Assembly (NCBI RefSeq): GCF_030732845.1 | Contig: NZ_JASHKA010000028.1 | Location: 1-64,000, forward strand | Source of the DNA: Roseibium sp. MMSF_3544 | Lineage (GTDB): Bacteria; Pseudomonadota; Alphaproteobacteria; Rhizobiales; Stappiaceae | Direction of reading: 5' to 3' | DNA length: 64,000 nucleotides | Part shown: piece after piece, positions 35,252 through 44,272 of the stretch | How positions within the stretch are numbered: the stretch's first letter is position 1 | Layout of the letters: each line of letters starts with the position of its first letter | Made by a program: the position numbers and the translations under genes | Notes under the pieces: model-generated | What the model saw: the letters and a program-made list of their open reading frames with translations, nothing else | Told to the model about the DNA's origin: nothing | Databases searched by the model: none

Positions 35252-35974
35252 TCAATAAGTCGCCCGGCCACCCGAAAGATCGAACACCGCACCCGTTGTA
35301 AAACTGTTTTCAGGACTGCAAAGCCAGGCGATCATGTGCGCGGCCTCGGACACTTCGAGAAAGCGGTTTCTCGGGATCTTTGACAGCATGTAGTCGATGT
35401 GCTCCTGGCTCATCTGATCGAAAATGCGTGTGCGAGCGGCCGCCGGTGTCACCGCGTTGATTGCAATGTCGTAGCCCGCGCACTCCTTGCCGGCACTTTT
35501 CGCCAGCGCCATGACCGCCGCCTTTGAGGCGCTGTACGCAGCGGCATTCGGGTTGCCCTCCTTGCCGGCGACGGAGGCTATCAGAACAACACGGCCATAA
35601 TTGTCTTTCTTCATGTCCGGCAAAACAGCCTTCAGAACATGAAACGACCCGTTTGCGTTTACGTCCATGATGCGCGCCCAGTCGGCTACCGGATAGTCTT
35701 CGACAGGTGCGTTCGGCCCGGCAATTCCGGCTGAATTGACAAGAATGGAAGCACTGCCCACGAGCGACTTCGTTCGCTCATTTGCCTCCGCAACTGCGCT
35801 CCAGTCCGCAAGATCGACCTTGATGGCTGTTGCATCGAGTTCGGCTGCCGCGCTTTCAAGCGCCTGTTCGTCCATGTCCCAAAGCACAAGACGCGCTCCG
35901 TCGGTCTTCAATCTCTTCGCGCAGGCCAAACCAATGCCCTGCGCACCTCCGGTAACGATCGCGATCCTGCTCAT
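35252..35974 (-). CDS. SDR-family NAD(P)-dependent dehydrogenase/reductase
   Basis: A 240-residue short-chain dehydrogenase. The start ATG at 35974 follows AGGAGGTGGTGC; the frame continues 24 codons upstream without family similarity. Visible motifs are TGGAQGIG (cofactor), NSAGIAG, and the catalytic set with S in LIASVAG and Y-x-x-x-K in AAYSASKAA. It is the final gene of the long leftward catabolic run and lies 10 bases after the SMP-30 fusion gene, so it may oxidise a hydroxy intermediate of that pathway. Confidence 0.9.
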   Translation of the reverse strand: MSRIAIVTGGAQGIGLACAKRLKTDGARLVLWDMDEQALESAAAELDATAIKVDLADWSAVAEANERTKSLVGSASILVNSAGIAGPNAPVEDYPVADWARIMDVNANGSFHVLKAVLPDMKKDNYGRVVLIASVAGKEGNPNAAAYSASKAAVMALAKSAGKECAGYDIAINAVTPAAARTRIFDQMSQEHIDYMLSKIPRNRFLEVSEAAHMIAWLCSPENSFTTGAVFDLSGGRATY

Positions 35975-35984
35975 GCACCACCTC

Positions 35985-37595
35985 CTAGCCCAACGCCGAC
36001 ATGACCGATGCGACCGACGTAACGTGTGCCACGTTCTGCATGGCATAGTTGATCGACGCGCGGTGCCAATCGGTGTTCATAGTAGAGCAGGCGTCCTCCG
36101 GCACAACAACGCGGAAGCCCTTGTCGGCCGCTGTGCGCGCCGTGTGTTCCACGCTCATATTCGTCCAGGACCCGGTGTTGATGATCGTATCAACGCCTGC
36201 ATGGCGCAGATAGCTTTCAAGTCGCGATGTCTCCCAGCCGCTCATGGACATTTTCTCGCAGACGAGGTCTCCCGGTTTCGGTTCCAGTCCGGGAACGGGC
36301 GCGACGCCCCATGTTCCCCTCACCAGGGCGTTCTCCCCCTTGAGTCCTTGAAACAGCGGGGCGTGCTGTGCAAGGAGCGGATGACCGGGCTCGCAGACCA
36401 TCCAGATATGGATGACAGGAATTCCGTGGCGGCGGGCCGCGTCCGCAAGGGCAATGGCATTGGCGACCACATTCTGTTCGCGCGCATGCTGCGGCGAACC
36501 GGTTCCCTCGAACGCACCGCCGTCGATCATGACGTCGTTTTGAAGATCCTGGATCAGAAGCGCGGTTTTCTTCGGATCAAGCGCCGGACATGCGGATAGC
36601 TGCAACCCTTTGGAAGACACAGCTGCGGCACCTGCGGTCGCAGGCGCTTCGGCCATTCCGGATTGACTTGCCGGTGTCGCCGACATGAAGGGCTCCAGAC
36701 GCGGCCGGACTTTCGTCTTTACGGAGTAGACGGATGTGCAGGCGCACATGAACAGGGTCTGCCAGTCCTCGCCGCCCCAATGCAGATTGGCGACCATTTC
36801 CGGGACTTCGATCTTGCCGATCAACAGGCCTTCGAACGAATAGACCCAGACACCGCCAGGTGCTGTTACCCAGACATTGCCATTGGCATCGGCCTTCATG
36901 CCGTCCGGAACACCCGCCTTGACTGCGTCCTTGATGCCGGACGCAAAGATTCGTCCGTTTCTGAGCCTGCCGTCCTCGCCAACGTCGAACATGCGGATAT
37001 TGGCCTGCTCGGTATCGTTCACCCACATCCAGCGTTCACAGGGCGAAAAGCAAAGCCCGTTCGGCTGGGTGAACATGTAGCGGTCGGACACAAGGACCGC
37101 CTCGTCACCCGGCCGGTGACCGGGAGGCAGCATGTAGACCCCCTGAAAGCCCTGCTGAAGCGCACGGGGAACGCCAAAATGTTCCATGCGGCCATAGGTC
37201 GGATCGGTGAAAAAGATCGCACCATCCGACCTCACGACAATGTCGTTCGGAGAATTCAGTTCCCTGCCTTCGAAATGAGACGCAAGCAGTTCCCGGGTGC
37301 CGTCAGGCCGGAACCGCGCGACAGAGCTCGTGGCATGCTCACAGACGAGGAGGTTCAGCTCCGCGTCATAGGTCATGCCGTTGCCCTTGTTCGACGGGCG
37401 CAGATATTCGCTCACACCCTCCTGCCGGGTCCACTTGCGCCGGACATCGCCAGGCATGTCGGAGAACAGGAGATGATGCTCCACCGGATGCCAGATGGGC
37501 CCCTCGGTGAAAACGAAACCGGTGCCGATCCGTTCAACAGCGGCGTGTTGGTCCATCAGGTCCAAGAATTTCGGGTCGACAACGGTATGTCCCAC
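35985..37595 (-). CDS. SMP-30/gluconolactonase fused to cysteine-hydrolase (isochorismatase) domain
   Basis: A 536-residue two-domain protein with a GTG start at 37595 preceded by GGGAGGG. Residues 1-300 are an SMP-30 beta-propeller lactonase with candidate metal ligands E31 (FTEGPIW), N179 (QPNGL) and D231 (VPDGM). An Ala-rich linker (about 305-335) follows. Residues 340-536 are an isochorismatase fold with D350 (IQDLQND) and K448 (CEKMSM), but the nucleophile position reads TNMSV, so Cys is replaced by Ser481. The two domains may open a lactone ring and process the product. The separate families are well known; the pairing is unusual. Confidence 0.88.
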   Translation of the reverse strand: MGHTVVDPKFLDLMDQHAAVERIGTGFVFTEGPIWHPVEHHLLFSDMPGDVRRKWTRQEGVSEYLRPSNKGNGMTYDAELNLLVCEHATSSVARFRPDGTRELLASHFEGRELNSPNDIVVRSDGAIFFTDPTYGRMEHFGVPRALQQGFQGVYMLPPGHRPGDEAVLVSDRYMFTQPNGLCFSPCERWMWVNDTEQANIRMFDVGEDGRLRNGRIFASGIKDAVKAGVPDGMKADANGNVWVTAPGGVWVYSFEGLLIGKIEVPEMVANLHWGGEDWQTLFMCACTSVYSVKTKVRPRLEPFMSATPASQSGMAEAPATAGAAAVSSKGLQLSACPALDPKKTALLIQDLQNDVMIDGGAFEGTGSPQHAREQNVVANAIALADAARRHGIPVIHIWMVCEPGHPLLAQHAPLFQGLKGENALVRGTWGVAPVPGLEPKPGDLVCEKMSMSGWETSRLESYLRHAGVDTIINTGSWTNMSVEHTARTAADKGFRVVVPEDACSTMNTDWHRASINYAMQNVAHVTSVASVMSALG

Positions 37596-37652
37596 AGATC
37601 CCTCCCAGTCTTTCCTAGCTAGAGAAGCAAAGGCTTCCGGAGCTGGCGCACG

Positions 37653-38501
37653 TCACATCGGGAACCATTGCCGCTCGGGCACGGTTTCGGTCATCGGGCC
37701 CGGGACGGTCATCGACAGGCGTCCGACAACCTGCTGGTTCTGGATCTTTGCCGGGCGGTCATGCACCGGCAGCAGGAAGGTGTAGTTGTTGAGGAGCTTC
37801 TTGATCGCGCCCTTCTCCTCACGCTTCGAACCGGCATGATTGCCGGTCACCCGAGGCTCCATCCAGTTGTTGGTGTGGACGTGATTGACGATTTGATCGT
37901 TGAAATCGTAGATGACGTCACCGCAGATACAGGCCAGCCCTTCCGCGGTTTCGACGATAACGTTCATCGAGCCTTCGGTATGCGCACCGGCAGCCTCGCA
38001 CCAGACGCCCGGAATGATCTCCTCCGCACCGGTGATTTCCAGATCAAGGAAGCGCATGGCCTCCGGTTCATAGATCCGTTCGACCAGATGCAGGATGTCC
38101 GGCTTCGGGTATTGCGGATACATGATGCCGGAGACCGAGAATTCCATTTCCTTGCGGTTCAGCACCACCGTCGTGTTCATCGGAAACTTGTCGTCCTTGC
38201 CGGCATGATCGATGTGAAGATGCGTATGCAGGATGTACCGGATATCGCCGAGTTTCAGACCATGTTTTGCAAGCTGGTTCTCGATCATGTTGTCATGGAA
38301 CTGCAGGCCACGCATGCCGAGGCTTTCCATGATCGCGTTGTCGCGATAGCCGGTGTCGACCAGAACCGGATGCGTGCCGCCAAGGATCAGGAAGCCATAG
38401 ACCGGAACCCGCCGGATGCGTCCGCATTCGTGGCCGAGCACGAGAAAGGATGTCTCGAGCTCGATGTCTCCGTAGTCCAGAACATGGATGGTAAGGGCCA
38501 T
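37653..38501 (-). CDS. Metallo-beta-lactamase-fold hydrolase, N-acyl homoserine lactonase family
   Basis: A 282-residue protein. The zinc motif HTHLHIDHAG is near residues 92-101; further ligands are H in GAHTEGSMNV, D in CGDVIYD and H in LPVHD, as in AiiA-type lactonases. Start ATG 38501 follows GGGAGA. Members hydrolyse lactones; quorum-quenching activity is possible. The neighbouring amidohydrolase and SMP-30 lactonase fusion make a catabolic lactone more likely than a signal molecule. Confidence 0.85.
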   Translation of the reverse strand: MALTIHVLDYGDIELETSFLVLGHECGRIRRVPVYGFLILGGTHPVLVDTGYRDNAIMESLGMRGLQFHDNMIENQLAKHGLKLGDIRYILHTHLHIDHAGKDDKFPMNTTVVLNRKEMEFSVSGIMYPQYPKPDILHLVERIYEPEAMRFLDLEITGAEEIIPGVWCEAAGAHTEGSMNVIVETAEGLACICGDVIYDFNDQIVNHVHTNNWMEPRVTGNHAGSKREEKGAIKKLLNNYTFLLPVHDRPAKIQNQQVVGRLSMTVPGPMTETVPERQWFPM

Positions 38502-38545
38502 TTGTGTTTCTCCCGTAGATGAAAGGCTGGCAGGCTGACCGGCGG

Positions 38546-39421
38546 CTAGAGCCGGTAGATCCGTTCAGCCGTGTCGTGAAAAATCGCTTGCTGTTTGATT
38601 TTCGACAGTCCCTTTGCGCCTTGGCGAAAGGCGGCGAAAAGGTCCGCGTAGGTGGTCCAGAGTTTCTCGATTGGAAAGTTCGAGCCGAACATGCAGCGCT
38701 CGGCTCCGAAGAGATCCATGCTCTGCTTGATCATGAAGGCGATGAACTCCGGATCGTTCCGGTGAATGAACGTGCCGAAGGCCGACAATTTGGTGAAGAC
38801 ATTCGGGCAAGTGGCAAGCCTGCGCATGCCCTTGCGCCAGACCTTGACACCTTCGGGCGACGTATCTTCCAGCATTCCCGCATGCATGAGAATGAACGGG
38901 ACATCCGGACAACTCTCGGCAAGACCGGCGGCGTCCTCCATCTGCGATGCAAAGACCTGCAGATCAAAGGACCAGCCATAGTCGGCGAGGCGGGCGATGT
39001 TTTTCCGTACGAGCGGATCTGCCGGCAGACCCGGATGCGGGGCAAAGCGATACAGCGGGTTTTCATGCCAGTGCAGCTGCTGGCGGATCCCGCGCATCAG
39101 CGGGTATTTCTTCAGCCTGTCCAGCTGCGGACGGACATCGTCTACCGTAAAGTCGGCGAACCCGACGATCCCGTGCGGCCACCCGGCCTCATCGGCGACG
39201 GACTGAACCCAGGCGACTTCATCCTCGAACCAGTTCGGCGCCCAGTTCGCCTGGACATAGACCGACTTCTGGATCCCGGTTCCTTTCAGATCGGCCAGGA
39301 ATTCGTCAATCAGGTAGTCCCGCTTGATGGCGGCATAAGGACCAAAGATGCGCGGTTGTTCAGGGCCGAGCAGCCAGGGCAGGTCCTTTTGAAGCCAGAT
39401 ATGATGATGGGCGTCGATCAT
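38546..39421 (-). CDS. Amidohydrolase 2 family (TIM-barrel) hydrolase
   Basis: A 291-residue protein starting MIDAHHHIWLQKDLPWLLGPE at 39421, with an ATGA overlap with the CoxE-like gene; the frame extends upstream but only as out-of-frame sequence. The HxH metal motif is in AHHHIW. The fold and C-terminal CMFGSNFPIEKLWTTY match the PF04909 group, which includes L-fuconolactonase, 2-pyrone-4,6-dicarboxylate lactonase and decarboxylases. Lactone hydrolysis fits its neighbours. Confidence 0.87.
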   Translation of the reverse strand: MIDAHHHIWLQKDLPWLLGPEQPRIFGPYAAIKRDYLIDEFLADLKGTGIQKSVYVQANWAPNWFEDEVAWVQSVADEAGWPHGIVGFADFTVDDVRPQLDRLKKYPLMRGIRQQLHWHENPLYRFAPHPGLPADPLVRKNIARLADYGWSFDLQVFASQMEDAAGLAESCPDVPFILMHAGMLEDTSPEGVKVWRKGMRRLATCPNVFTKLSAFGTFIHRNDPEFIAFMIKQSMDLFGAERCMFGSNFPIEKLWTTYADLFAAFRQGAKGLSKIKQQAIFHDTAERIYRL

Positions 39422-40521
39422 GCGGGCCTCGCAAGGGACAGAACGTGGGTGCACATGGCGTCGATCCGGTCGCCGGGCACAAGCGCGTCGAGATAGGGAA
39501 GACACGCCGACAGGGCTTCTGTGCGAGGTTCGTAGAGTGGATCGGCGGCAAGCGGCGACAGCCAGTCGAGCCGCCAGGACACGCGGGACAACCGGCGAAC
39601 GGCTGAAATCAAAGCGTCGGGCGATCCACGCTCAAGGCCATCGGACAAAACAAGCGCCGCAGCCCCGCGCGCGTAGGCCGCAAAGCGCGGCACGGCCAGA
39701 AAGGCTGCGAGTGCCTCACCGATGCGCGTGCCGCCGTCGAAATCGGCGACCGCCGCCCCGACACCATCCAGAGCCCGGTCAGCGTCCTTGATCCTGAGAG
39801 GCGCGGTGATACGCGTCAGCCGTGTTCCAAGGCTGAAGACTTCGACACTGTCCGCCGACTGAACCAGCGCGTGGGCAAAGCGAAGCGCCGCGTCGCTCTG
39901 ATCCTTCATCGACCCGGACACATCGATCAGCAGCAGAATACGGCGCTGCTTTGTCTTGCGCCTTGTTCTTGGAAGATCAAAGACCTCACCGTCGCGCCGG
40001 AGAGCCTGCCGCAAGGCGCGGCGCAGATCGATCCGCGTTCCCCGGTTGTCGAGGAACCGCCTGTAAGACTGTCTGCGCGGCAGTTCCTTCTGCGCGCGCC
40101 GTGCCAGATCCCTGAGGGCATCAGGGTCCGCAATTGCCGCAAACTGCCGGCGGCCCAGAAGCTCCGCCGAGGTCGCAAGTTCACCCGGCTCTTCTTCGCC
40201 CTCATCCTGATCGATCTCGATCGTTTCGGAGGATGGTTCGAATGCCTCGACACCCTCGTCTCCGTCTTCATCCTCGATCGGCGCGGCCAGCGACTGCCCA
40301 AGAAAATAGGCTTGGAACAGCGCCTCGAACTCCGCATGGCGCTCACGCGGGATCGCCAGTGTGGCAAGGGCGGCGCGCCGGATATCGGCCATGCCGCGCG
40401 GCCCCAGAAGGCTGATCGATTGCAGGAAGTCGATCGTCTGGTCAGGTGCAACAGCAAACCCGTGCGCCCTGAGAATCGCAGGGAACTCGACAAAGGCTCG
40501 GCTGACGCGCGGAAGGGTCAT
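39418..40521 (-). CDS. coxE: VWA-domain protein, CoxE-like
   Basis: A 367-residue protein with an acidic middle (residues 95-120, rich in Glu and Asp). A von Willebrand A domain (about 190-340) carries the MIDAS motif DVSGSM. CoxE works with the MoxR ATPase CoxD in assembling the active-site metal of carbon monoxide dehydrogenase and related molybdenum hydroxylases. ATGA overlaps join it to the MoxR gene and to the amidohydrolase gene. Confidence 0.88.
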   Translation of the reverse strand: MTLPRVSRAFVEFPAILRAHGFAVAPDQTIDFLQSISLLGPRGMADIRRAALATLAIPRERHAEFEALFQAYFLGQSLAAPIEDEDGDEGVEAFEPSSETIEIDQDEGEEEPGELATSAELLGRRQFAAIADPDALRDLARRAQKELPRRQSYRRFLDNRGTRIDLRRALRQALRRDGEVFDLPRTRRKTKQRRILLLIDVSGSMKDQSDAALRFAHALVQSADSVEVFSLGTRLTRITAPLRIKDADRALDGVGAAVADFDGGTRIGEALAAFLAVPRFAAYARGAAALVLSDGLERGSPDALISAVRRLSRVSWRLDWLSPLAADPLYEPRTEALSACLPYLDALVPGDRIDAMCTHVLSLARPA

Positions 40522-41399
40522 GCGGCCTCCTGCGGCATGAAGCTGTCGAGCCGTCCTTCGAGGAAGGTCAGGTCATCGTGATCCTTGAGCGCGACGCCGA
40601 TGGCGCGGCGGAAAGCTTCGGGCCAAGCTGCGCCCTGATTGTGCAGCAGCGTTGCCGCTTCCGCCCATTCCACCGTCTCGGCAACGCCGGGCGGTTTGGC
40701 GAGCGGCTCCGTCCGGAGTTTCGCGACCGCACCGGCGACCGCGTTTGCCGTTTCTTCGGCGACAGAGCTTGCCCGCGCCATGACAATCCGGGCCTCAAGG
40801 TGAATATCCGGGTAGTCGATCCAGTGATAGACACACCGGCGCCGCAGCGCTTCATGCAGATCGCGCGTGCGGTTGGAGGTCAGCACGACAACCGGCGGAC
40901 GCGCGGCGCGCACCGTTCCGGTTTCCGGAATGGAAATGGCAAAGTCGGACAGGAACTCCAGCAGGAAGGCTTCGAATTCCTGATCCGAACGGTCGATCTC
41001 GTCGATCAGGAGCACACAGTCGTCGGGCGACCGCAACGCCTCCAGCATCGGCCGCTGAAGCAGAAACTGGTCTTCGTAGATGTTGACGTAGTCGTCCCCA
41101 GCCTGCCGGATCGCAAGCATCTGCCGGGTGTAGTTCCACTCATAAAGTGCGGACGCAGCATCGATCCCTTCGAAGCACTGCAGGCGGACAACGCGCCTGC
41201 CGAGAACCGAGGAGATGGCTTTTGCCGCTTCCGTCTTACCAACGCCCGGCGCGCCTTCCAGTAGAAGTGGTTTGCCCAGCGCCAGGGCGAGGTAGGCGGC
41301 CGTCGACAGATCGTCTCCCGCGATATATTGCGCAGCATTGAGAGCGTCCCGCAGGCGATCCGGGCTATCGATCCCGACAATGGACGGCTTGACCGGCAT
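40518..41399 (-). CDS. coxD: MoxR-family AAA+ ATPase, CoxD-like
   Basis: A 293-residue AAA+ ATPase: Walker A GAPGVGKTEAAK at about residues 44-55, Walker B LLIDEIDRSD, and sensor-1 VVVLTSNRTRDL. It couples with the downstream VWA protein as a MoxR-CoxE chaperone pair. Its place directly after the molybdenum hydroxylase genes points to maturation of that enzyme. Confidence 0.9.
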   Translation of the reverse strand: MPVKPSIVGIDSPDRLRDALNAAQYIAGDDLSTAAYLALALGKPLLLEGAPGVGKTEAAKAISSVLGRRVVRLQCFEGIDAASALYEWNYTRQMLAIRQAGDDYVNIYEDQFLLQRPMLEALRSPDDCVLLIDEIDRSDQEFEAFLLEFLSDFAISIPETGTVRAARPPVVVLTSNRTRDLHEALRRRCVYHWIDYPDIHLEARIVMARASSVAEETANAVAGAVAKLRTEPLAKPPGVAETVEWAEAATLLHNQGAAWPEAFRRAIGVALKDHDDLTFLEGRLDSFMPQEAA

Positions 41400-41402
41400 G
41401 GC

Positions 41403-42425
41403 TCAGCGCGCTCCCTGCGGCCGAGCACCGCCATTGGCGAGAATGCCCCGCAAGACCTTTTCGGGCGTAATGGGCAGCGTGTCGCAACGGACGCCGACGG
41501 CGTTGTAGACGGCATTGGCGATCGCCGGAAGGACGGGATTAGCGCACATCTCGCCCGGACCCTTGCCCCCGAAGGGCGCGTCCTCGGCGGGTCTTTCCAG
41601 CACCGCGATGTTGTGGTTCACCACCTCGCCCGGTCCGGGCATCAGGTAGGTGTTGAAGTCCACCGGACCATGGCTCCGGTCCGGGTAATAAGGTTCGGTT
41701 GTTTCATAAAGAGCGTGCGAGACACCCATCCAGGCACCGCCGATCAGCTGCTGCTCGACAAGACGCGGGTTCAAGGCCCGCCCCACCTCGTAGGCAGAGT
41801 TGATCTCCGTGACCGAGACCTCGCCAGTTTCATCGTCCACTTCCAGATCCACGACCAGGGCCGCGTGCGCGAAACAGGAGACAGGTGTCATTTCGCCGGT
41901 ATCCGGATCGACATCGGACGGCGGGATGAGAAAGATGCCGCGCCCGGACAGGGTCCGGCCCTGCTTGAACTGCGCGGCGATGGCGGTATCGGCAACGGTG
42001 ATCGTCCGGCCAGGCGCGCCCTTGACCTGAATGTTACCCTGCCCGTCCGTTTCCAGATCCGTCGCATTGACTTCCAGCTCTTCGGCCGCGGCCTCCAGCA
42101 GCGCCTTGCGCGCCTCGGTTGCCGCCCGGATCACGGCATTTCCGACCCGGTGGGTACCGCGCGAGGCAAAGGACCCCATGCAGTGAGGCCCGGTGTCGCT
42201 GTCGGCGGTGTCGACATAGACATCCGACACGGGAACACCGAGCGTTTCCGCCGCGATCTGGCGCGTGACCGATTTCATGCCCTGCCCGAGATCGATCGAG
42301 GACAACGACACCATGAACTTGCCGTCGGGAGTGGAGTGGACGAGTGCCTGGCTCGGATCGCCGCCGAGATTCATGCCGATCGGGTAGTTGATGCAGGCAA
42401 AGCCGCGCCCCTTGTGAATGGCCAT
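41403..42425 (-). CDS. Molybdenum hydroxylase large subunit, C-terminal half (separate gene)
   Basis: A 340-residue protein equal to the C-terminal half of a xanthine dehydrogenase/CoxL-type molybdopterin subunit. It contains the cofactor segment SIDLGQGM (about 43-50), a SFASRGTHRVGNA segment, and the catalytic Glu in GGKGPGE (E292). It starts 2 bases after the stop of the gene for the N-terminal half and in another frame. The N-terminal half lies on the separate upstream gene, so both chains are needed for a complete active site. Confidence 0.85.
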   Translation of the reverse strand: MAIHKGRGFACINYPIGMNLGGDPSQALVHSTPDGKFMVSLSSIDLGQGMKSVTRQIAAETLGVPVSDVYVDTADSDTGPHCMGSFASRGTHRVGNAVIRAATEARKALLEAAAEELEVNATDLETDGQGNIQVKGAPGRTITVADTAIAAQFKQGRTLSGRGIFLIPPSDVDPDTGEMTPVSCFAHAALVVDLEVDDETGEVSVTEINSAYEVGRALNPRLVEQQLIGGAWMGVSHALYETTEPYYPDRSHGPVDFNTYLMPGPGEVVNHNIAVLERPAEDAPFGGKGPGEMCANPVLPAIANAVYNAVGVRCDTLPITPEKVLRGILANGGARPQGAR

Positions 42426-42427
42426 GG

Positions 42428-44272
42428 TCAGCGCCTCCTTGATCCGGACAGAAAACGGGAGACACCGGGCCGCTTGACCCCGCGCGAGAACGGCTGCTCG
42501 GGCTTGTAGGGCGCCGGAGCCGGATCAGGGGTGGCTTGCGGAGGCTGGGGTGCCGCTGGTTGCTGCGGTGGTGCGGGTTGCGGAGCCGGTGCGTTTTGTT
42601 GCGGCGGTACGGGCGCCGCAGACGGTGCCGCCGACGGCGGAACGGGGCTTGAAGGCGTTGCGCCGGGCTGCGACGGCGCTACCGGTGCGTGCCGGAAGCC
42701 CATGCGCGCCGGGTCGGTGATCATGTCCTCGTCTTGAGGGGCCGCTGCAACGATGGGGATGCCCTGCGTCCCGGCCGCGACGCGGCCCCTGGACGCCGCG
42801 CCCATACCGGGCTCCGTCGGAATGTCGGTGCGTCTGCGCTCGCCGATCCGGCCTACACTGTCGGTGATGCTCTCGGGGATGTCTGCCCGCGAGCCACCGC
42901 CTCCGGTGAGGCTGGACTGGCGCGCCGCATCCGCACTGATCGCCCATCCGGATTTCTGGCTGGCCACCTGGCAGCATTCGATCAGCGCCGTGTTCTTGGC
43001 CAGGCGGCGATGCGGCTTCATATCGCCGTCCCGGTAGGCGTTCAGGATCCTGAGCTCAATCGGGTTCAGGCCGACCGTCTCGGCGACCTTGTCCATGTGA
43101 CATTCGATGGCGAAATCGACGCCGGTGATGCCAAAACCGCGCATGGCGGTCGCCGGTGTCCGGTTGGTGAAAACGCAATAGACATTCGAGGCGACGTTCG
43201 GGATCGAATAGGGTCCTGGAATGTGACCTGTACACTTGATGATGGCGTAGGAGGACAGCCGGGTGTAGGCACCCGCGTCGAAGAAACCTGTAAATGTCCG
43301 GGCCAGGATCCGGCCATCACGGGCAACACCGTCCTTGATGCGCCAGCGCTCTGCGCCGCGCGGCGCGCCGACCTGCATTTCCTCTGCGCGATCCCACATG
43401 AACTTGACCGGCCGCCCTGTCAGAACCGCGCCCAGGACAGACAGCGGTTCGACAATACTGTCGACCTTGCCGCCAAAGCCTCCACCAACCGTTCCGCCGA
43501 CAAAATGCAGGCGGGAGGACGCCATATTCAGAAGCTTGGCGGTCGTACCCAGTGAAAAGAACAGCGCCTGTGTCGAGGTGTAACAGACGAAGCGGTCGTT
43601 TGTTTCCGGGGCAGCGATCGCACCGCAGGTCTCGATCGGCGCTTGCTCGATCGGCGACATCTGGTATTCGCCTTCAACAATGTGGTCGGCTTCGGAGAAG
43701 CCTTTCTCGACGTCCCCGAAGCGCAGCTTCTGGTGGTCGTAAAGGTCGTGATAGTCGAAGGTGTTGTTGGGATAGATCTCGTTGACAACCGGCGCGTCCG
43801 GCTTCAACGACGCTTCCGGGTCGAGAACGTGCGGCAACACCTCGTAGTCCACTCTGACGGCAGCGCAGGCGTCTCTTGCCTGCCCCTCGGTTTCGGCAAT
43901 GATCGCAGCCACGGGCTCGCCGACATAGGCAACCTTTGTATCCTGGATCAGTTTCTCCTCGTCCTTGCCGAAATTGATCAGCGAGAGGAGCGTGTTGAGG
44001 TTATTCGGCACGTCGCGCGCCAGCACGACACGCACCACGCCGGGCATGCGTTCCGCCTGGCTGGTATCGATGGATCGGATGCGGGCATGGTGATGCGGCG
44101 AGCGCACGCAGCGCATGTGAAGCAAACCGTCGAACAGGTGGTCGTCGTAGTAAGGCGAGCGACCGGTCACGTGCCCCAGGATGTCCTGGCGGCGCGTCGG
44201 TTTGCCGATTTCCTGCAGGTTGTCGTCACGCTCATCCGCGAAGAGATCTTTTCTGAATTCAACCGATGACAT
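42428..44272 (-). CDS. Molybdenum hydroxylase large subunit, N-terminal half with Pro-rich tail
   Basis: A 614-residue protein. Residues 20-440 match the N-terminal half of CoxL/XdhB-type large subunits (GKPTRRQDILGHVTGRSPYYDD; VGGTVGGGFGGK at 258-269; ATAMRGFG near 375). Homology stops at about residue 443 (ASQKSGW). Residues 444-525 are low-similarity, residues 527-593 are almost only Pro, Ala and Gln, and the end is strongly basic (SGSRRR). In ordinary enzymes the chain continues directly into the part encoded by the next gene. It is one base overlapped with the [2Fe-2S] subunit gene. Confidence 0.85.
   Translation of the reverse strand: MSSVEFRKDLFADERDDNLQEIGKPTRRQDILGHVTGRSPYYDDHLFDGLLHMRCVRSPHHHARIRSIDTSQAERMPGVVRVVLARDVPNNLNTLLSLINFGKDEEKLIQDTKVAYVGEPVAAIIAETEGQARDACAAVRVDYEVLPHVLDPEASLKPDAPVVNEIYPNNTFDYHDLYDHQKLRFGDVEKGFSEADHIVEGEYQMSPIEQAPIETCGAIAAPETNDRFVCYTSTQALFFSLGTTAKLLNMASSRLHFVGGTVGGGFGGKVDSIVEPLSVLGAVLTGRPVKFMWDRAEEMQVGAPRGAERWRIKDGVARDGRILARTFTGFFDAGAYTRLSSYAIIKCTGHIPGPYSIPNVASNVYCVFTNRTPATAMRGFGITGVDFAIECHMDKVAETVGLNPIELRILNAYRDGDMKPHRRLAKNTALIECCQVASQKSGWAISADAARQSSLTGGGGSRADIPESITDSVGRIGERRRTDIPTEPGMGAASRGRVAAGTQGIPIVAAAPQDEDMITDPARMGFRHAPVAPSQPGATPSSPVPPSAAPSAAPVPPQQNAPAPQPAPPQQPAAPQPPQATPDPAPAPYKPEQPFSRGVKRPGVSRFLSGSRRR

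Noticed and set aside
37653..38501. Dedicated quorum-quenching AHL lactonase
   Set aside because: The fold and zinc motif fit the family, but the gene sits among lactone and amide hydrolases of a catabolic operon and no LuxI/LuxR genes are visible, so a signalling role is not claimed.
42525..42977. Separate small gene or frameshift within the Pro-rich region of the molybdenum hydroxylase N-terminal half
   Set aside because: The alternative minus frame gives Arg/His-rich text without similarity. The frame of the C-terminal half is open some way upstream of its ATG, but I see no clear hydroxylase homology in that extension, so a simple frameshift of an intact gene is not supported.
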